DNA of 64,000 nucleotides from the NCBI RefSeq assembly GCF_016065055.1, contig NZ_CP065856.1:558001-622000 (forward strand). The letters are read 5' to 3'. Position 1 is the stretch's first letter; every line of letters starts with the position of its first letter. A program made the translations under genes and the position numbers. Positions 61,561-64,000 of the stretch are shown here, in pieces. This stretch comes from Halosimplex litoreum. GTDB lineage: Archaea; Halobacteriota; Halobacteria; Halobacteriales; Haloarculaceae. The notes beneath the pieces were generated by a model. It did not search any database. It was not told the DNA's origin and worked only from the letters and a program-made list of their open reading frames with translations.

Positions 61561-63864
61561 TCAGCTCGACGCGTAGGCCTCGGCGACGTCACCGAGTCCG
61601 GTAATGCCGAGACCGCCGCTCGCGTACGCTTCCGCGGCGGTCCCGAGTTCGCCGATCCCGATCCGCCCGTCGAGATCCGCGTCGAACTCTGCGGCCGGGC
61701 TCCCGGGCGAGTACACCGCGTCCGACGGGATCTCACTGTTCGATTCGACCGTCAGCGTCGCCGAGGCGTCGGCGTACCCGTCCGCGGAGACGCTCACCGG
61801 ATAGTCACCGGGGCTAGACGCCTCGACCGACAGCGTCGCGACGCCGCTGGCGTCGGTCGTCGCCGATACCTGGAGGTCGGATATCGAGACCGTCGCGCCT
61901 TCGACCGCGTCGCCGCTCCTGGCGTCGGTTACGGTCACGGTCAGGTCGGTCGGCTCGCTCGCGTTGATACTCGACGTGGACAGCGACACGTCCGCGCGAC
62001 TCGGGACCGTCGGTAGCTGCTCGATGGTACCGTTACTGTTCAGGACTAGCCGGTAGCCGGCCGACCGGTTCGAGGGGCTGGTGATCCCGAGGTAGTAGTT
62101 TCCGTCGGCCCGGACGGTGTAGCTGAACGAGACCGAGCCGTCGCCGAATCCGGTGTTGTCGTCCCGGGTCAGAACCGACCCGTTAGCGGCGTACAGCGTC
62201 GCTTCGAGGTCGCCGCCGGTCTCCTCCAGACTGACGTCGACCTGCTGGCTCGCGTTCAGCGGGACGAAGTAGTAGTCCTGCTCCGCGCCCGCGACGTCGA
62301 GGTCGCTGTACCGCCCCCGCGTCAGCAGCGGCGCGCTCGCGAACTCGTCGTTAGGCTCGAACTCGTCGGTTCGATCGACCTTTTGAGCCGACACGGAGTA
62401 GGCAGTCGACCGGTCGGTTCGGCTGTCCAGTTCGAAGTAGAACGTTCCGTTCTGGTTGGCGGTGTAGGTGACGCTCACGTCCGGTTCATTGAACGAGCCC
62501 GCTTCTCCCCTCGCGCTCCGCAACTCGGTCACCCGATCGGGGCCGAACATCCGAAGGCGGAGTCCCTGACTGGCGCCCTCCGTCGAGAACGTGATCTGTT
62601 CGCTGTCGTTCAGCTCCACCGCGTAGTAGTCCAGCTCCGACCCAGCCAGGTCGAGGTCGTCGTACCGACCTTCCGCCAGAGTGGTCGCGTTGTCAAACCC
62701 GTCGTTGGGTTCGAACCGGTCGGTCAAGTCCGGCGTCTGAACCGACACGGAGTAGTTCGTCGAGCGGTCGGTCCGGCTGTCCAGTTCGAAGTAGAACGTG
62801 CCGTTCTGGTTGGCGGTGTAGGTGACGCTCACGTCCGGTTCATTGAACGAACCCGCTTCCCCCCTCGCGCTCCGCAACTCCGTCACCTGGTCGGGGGCGA
62901 ACATCCGGAGTCCAAGCCCCTGACTGGCGCCCTCCGTCGAGAACGTGATCTGTTCGCTGTCGTTCAACTGTACCGCGTAGTAGTCCAACTCCGACCCCGC
63001 TAGCGACAGGCCGTCGGTCTGGCCCTCGGACAGTGTCGCCGCCGCCCCCAGCTCGTCGTTGGGTTCGAGGGAGTCGGTCAGGTCCGGCGTCTGGACGGAC
63101 AGCGAATAGTTCGTCGAGCGGTCGGTCCGGCTGTCCAGTTCGAAGTAGAACGTGCCGTTCTGGTTAGCGGTGTAAGTGACGCTCACGTCCGGTTCATTGA
63201 ACGAGCCCGCTTCTCCCCTCGCGCTCCGCAACTCCGTCACCCTGTCGGGCGCAAACATCCGAACGCGCATACCCTGAGTGGCCCCGTCCGTCGAGAAAGT
63301 GACCTGCTCGCTGTCGTTCAGCTCCACCGCGTAGTAGTCCAGCTCCGACCCCGCTAGGACCAGACCGTTAGTCTCTCCGTCGGACAGCTCTGTCGCCGAC
63401 TCGAACTGGTCGTTGCGCTCGAAGCGGTCGGTCAGGTCCGGCGTCTCGGTCGTCAGCGAAACCGTCGTCGGGGAGTCGCTCACCGTCGAGACTGCAAGAT
63501 AGAAGGTCCCGTTCTGGTTGGCGGTGTAAGTGACGCTCACGTCCGGTTCATTGAACGACCCCGCGCTCCCGCTCGCGCTCCGCAACTCCGTCGCCCCGTC
63601 GGGTGCGAGCAGTCGGAGTTGGACGCCTTGGTCGGCCCCCTCCGTCGAAACCGTCACCTGTTCTTTGTCCGCGAGGTCGATCTCGTAGTAGATCGACTCG
63701 TTACCGGGGATGTCGACCCCGTCGATCGTTCCGTCGTCCAGTGGCTGCGCCGACGAGACGTTGTTGTGGTCCGCGAGGGTGGCCGACCCGCTCGCACCAC
63801 CCACGGCCCCGGCCGCGAGTACTAGCATCCCGATCGTCCCGAGTAACAGAACCCTACCGTTCAT
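61561..63864 (-). CDS. secreted five-PPC-domain protein with dockerin-like tail
   Basis: The 767-residue product has a signal peptide (about 1-27) and five PPC-type beta domains, four of them 118 residues apart and almost identical in part (SFNEPDVSVTYTANQNGTFY recurs). A carboxypeptidase-regulatory-like domain and the 56-residue module with loop DADLDGRIGIGE follow. No enzyme domain or anchor is present. It is the outermost member of the array seen here and has its own TATA-like element at 63891-63900. Confidence 0.88.
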   Translation of the reverse strand: MNGRVLLLGTIGMLVLAAGAVGGASGSATLADHNNVSSAQPLDDGTIDGVDIPGNESIYYEIDLADKEQVTVSTEGADQGVQLRLLAPDGATELRSASGSAGSFNEPDVSVTYTANQNGTFYLAVSTVSDSPTTVSLTTETPDLTDRFERNDQFESATELSDGETNGLVLAGSELDYYAVELNDSEQVTFSTDGATQGMRVRMFAPDRVTELRSARGEAGSFNEPDVSVTYTANQNGTFYFELDSRTDRSTNYSLSVQTPDLTDSLEPNDELGAAATLSEGQTDGLSLAGSELDYYAVQLNDSEQITFSTEGASQGLGLRMFAPDQVTELRSARGEAGSFNEPDVSVTYTANQNGTFYFELDSRTDRSTNYSVSVQTPDLTDRFEPNDGFDNATTLAEGRYDDLDLAGSELDYYAVELNDSEQITFSTEGASQGLRLRMFGPDRVTELRSARGEAGSFNEPDVSVTYTANQNGTFYFELDSRTDRSTAYSVSAQKVDRTDEFEPNDEFASAPLLTRGRYSDLDVAGAEQDYYFVPLNASQQVDVSLEETGGDLEATLYAANGSVLTRDDNTGFGDGSVSFSYTVRADGNYYLGITSPSNRSAGYRLVLNSNGTIEQLPTVPSRADVSLSTSSINASEPTDLTVTVTDARSGDAVEGATVSISDLQVSATTDASGVATLSVEASSPGDYPVSVSADGYADASATLTVESNSEIPSDAVYSPGSPAAEFDADLDGRIGIGELGTAAEAYASGGLGITGLGDVAEAYASS
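62460..63570. repeat. 354-bp direct repeats within the five-PPC gene
   Basis: TCCGGTTCATTGAACGA begins at 62480, 62834, 63188 and 63542, exactly 354 bp apart. The surrounding 50-90 bp are almost identical in all copies. Confidence 0.92.
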
Positions 63865-63890
63865 GCAATCGATCCCTACGAATCTGTTCT

Positions 63891-63900
63891 GTTAATTTTT
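63891..63900 (-). promoter_or_regulatory. TATA-like element of the five-PPC gene
   Basis: AAAAATTAAC on the minus strand lies 27-36 nt before the ATG at 63864. Confidence 0.55.
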
Positions 63901-64000
63901 GTGGACCTGCCCAGTTCTTGCGCACACCCGTTGCGACGGGTACACGGAGTTCTTGTGAAAACTAGGTAGTATGACTCTATTGTTTACAATTCCCACAGTC

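Noticed and set aside
39424-63864. C-terminal module considered as a variant PGF-CTERM signal
   Set aside because: It has no hydrophobic transmembrane stretch and no terminal basic cluster, both required for archaeosortase-type tails.

Overview
The window looks like a chromosomal segment of a haloarchaeon (class Halobacteria). GC is high, the proteins are strongly acidic, many genes have a TATA box 25-35 nt before the ATG as in leaderless transcripts, and there are haloarchaeal signature genes: an RdfA/SMC-like cell-shape pair, DUF7344 and HalOD1 proteins, archaeosortase A, a PGF-CTERM S-layer glycoprotein, diphthine synthase and RNA polymerase subunit L. A Haloarcula-like lineage is plausible but is not proven by what I can see.

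Layout. 1-2.3 kb: a membrane protein and two Bat-type HTH regulators. 3.2-6.3 kb: rdfA and an archaea-specific SMC-related protein. 7.1-10.2 kb: a solitary phnM and small regulatory proteins. 10.2-25.4 kb: a sugar/glycan region. It holds a nucleotide-sugar 6-dehydrogenase and a Gfo/Idh/MocA 3-dehydrogenase on the minus strand, a hexapeptide acetyltransferase and a DegT aminotransferase on the plus strand, a degenerate asparagine-synthase-like protein, a polysaccharide deacetylase, an NAD-sugar epimerase, a GT2 glycosyltransferase and glmS. Together these could make a UDP-2,3-diacetamido-uronic acid and assemble a surface glycan. DUF7344 wHTH membrane proteins are interspersed. 25.5-35.6 kb: housekeeping genes (DUF502, rpo11, an oxidase subunit III, tRNA-Thr(CGT), trm5, dph5) ending in artA, the archaeosortase.

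35.7-63.9 kb is the most unusual part. It begins with the S-layer glycoprotein (PGF-CTERM, presumably the ArtA substrate). Seven secreted proteins on the same strand follow: a small two-beta-domain protein, two HExxH metallopeptidases, a giant 1561-residue surface glycoprotein, a 5'-nucleotidase-like enzyme and two multi-PPC-domain proteins. None has a PGF-CTERM, a lipobox or a C-terminal membrane anchor. All seven end in the same C-terminal module of about 42-57 residues: an EF-hand loop and helix followed by a loop-less second copy, which resembles a reduced dockerin. Most have their own promoter. The S-layer protein carries, before a (DGQ)n linker, an N-terminal beta domain almost duplicated in the neighbouring small protein. 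I propose a surface-display system in which a dockerin-like tail replaces the archaeosortase anchor.

The array is interrupted (47.3-54 kb) by an RHH-type regulator, an HTH gene broken by an 80-bp TA-flanked MITE, a zinc-ribbon protein, a TnpB-only IS element, a divergent STT3-type oligosaccharyltransferase and two tiny secreted paralogues.
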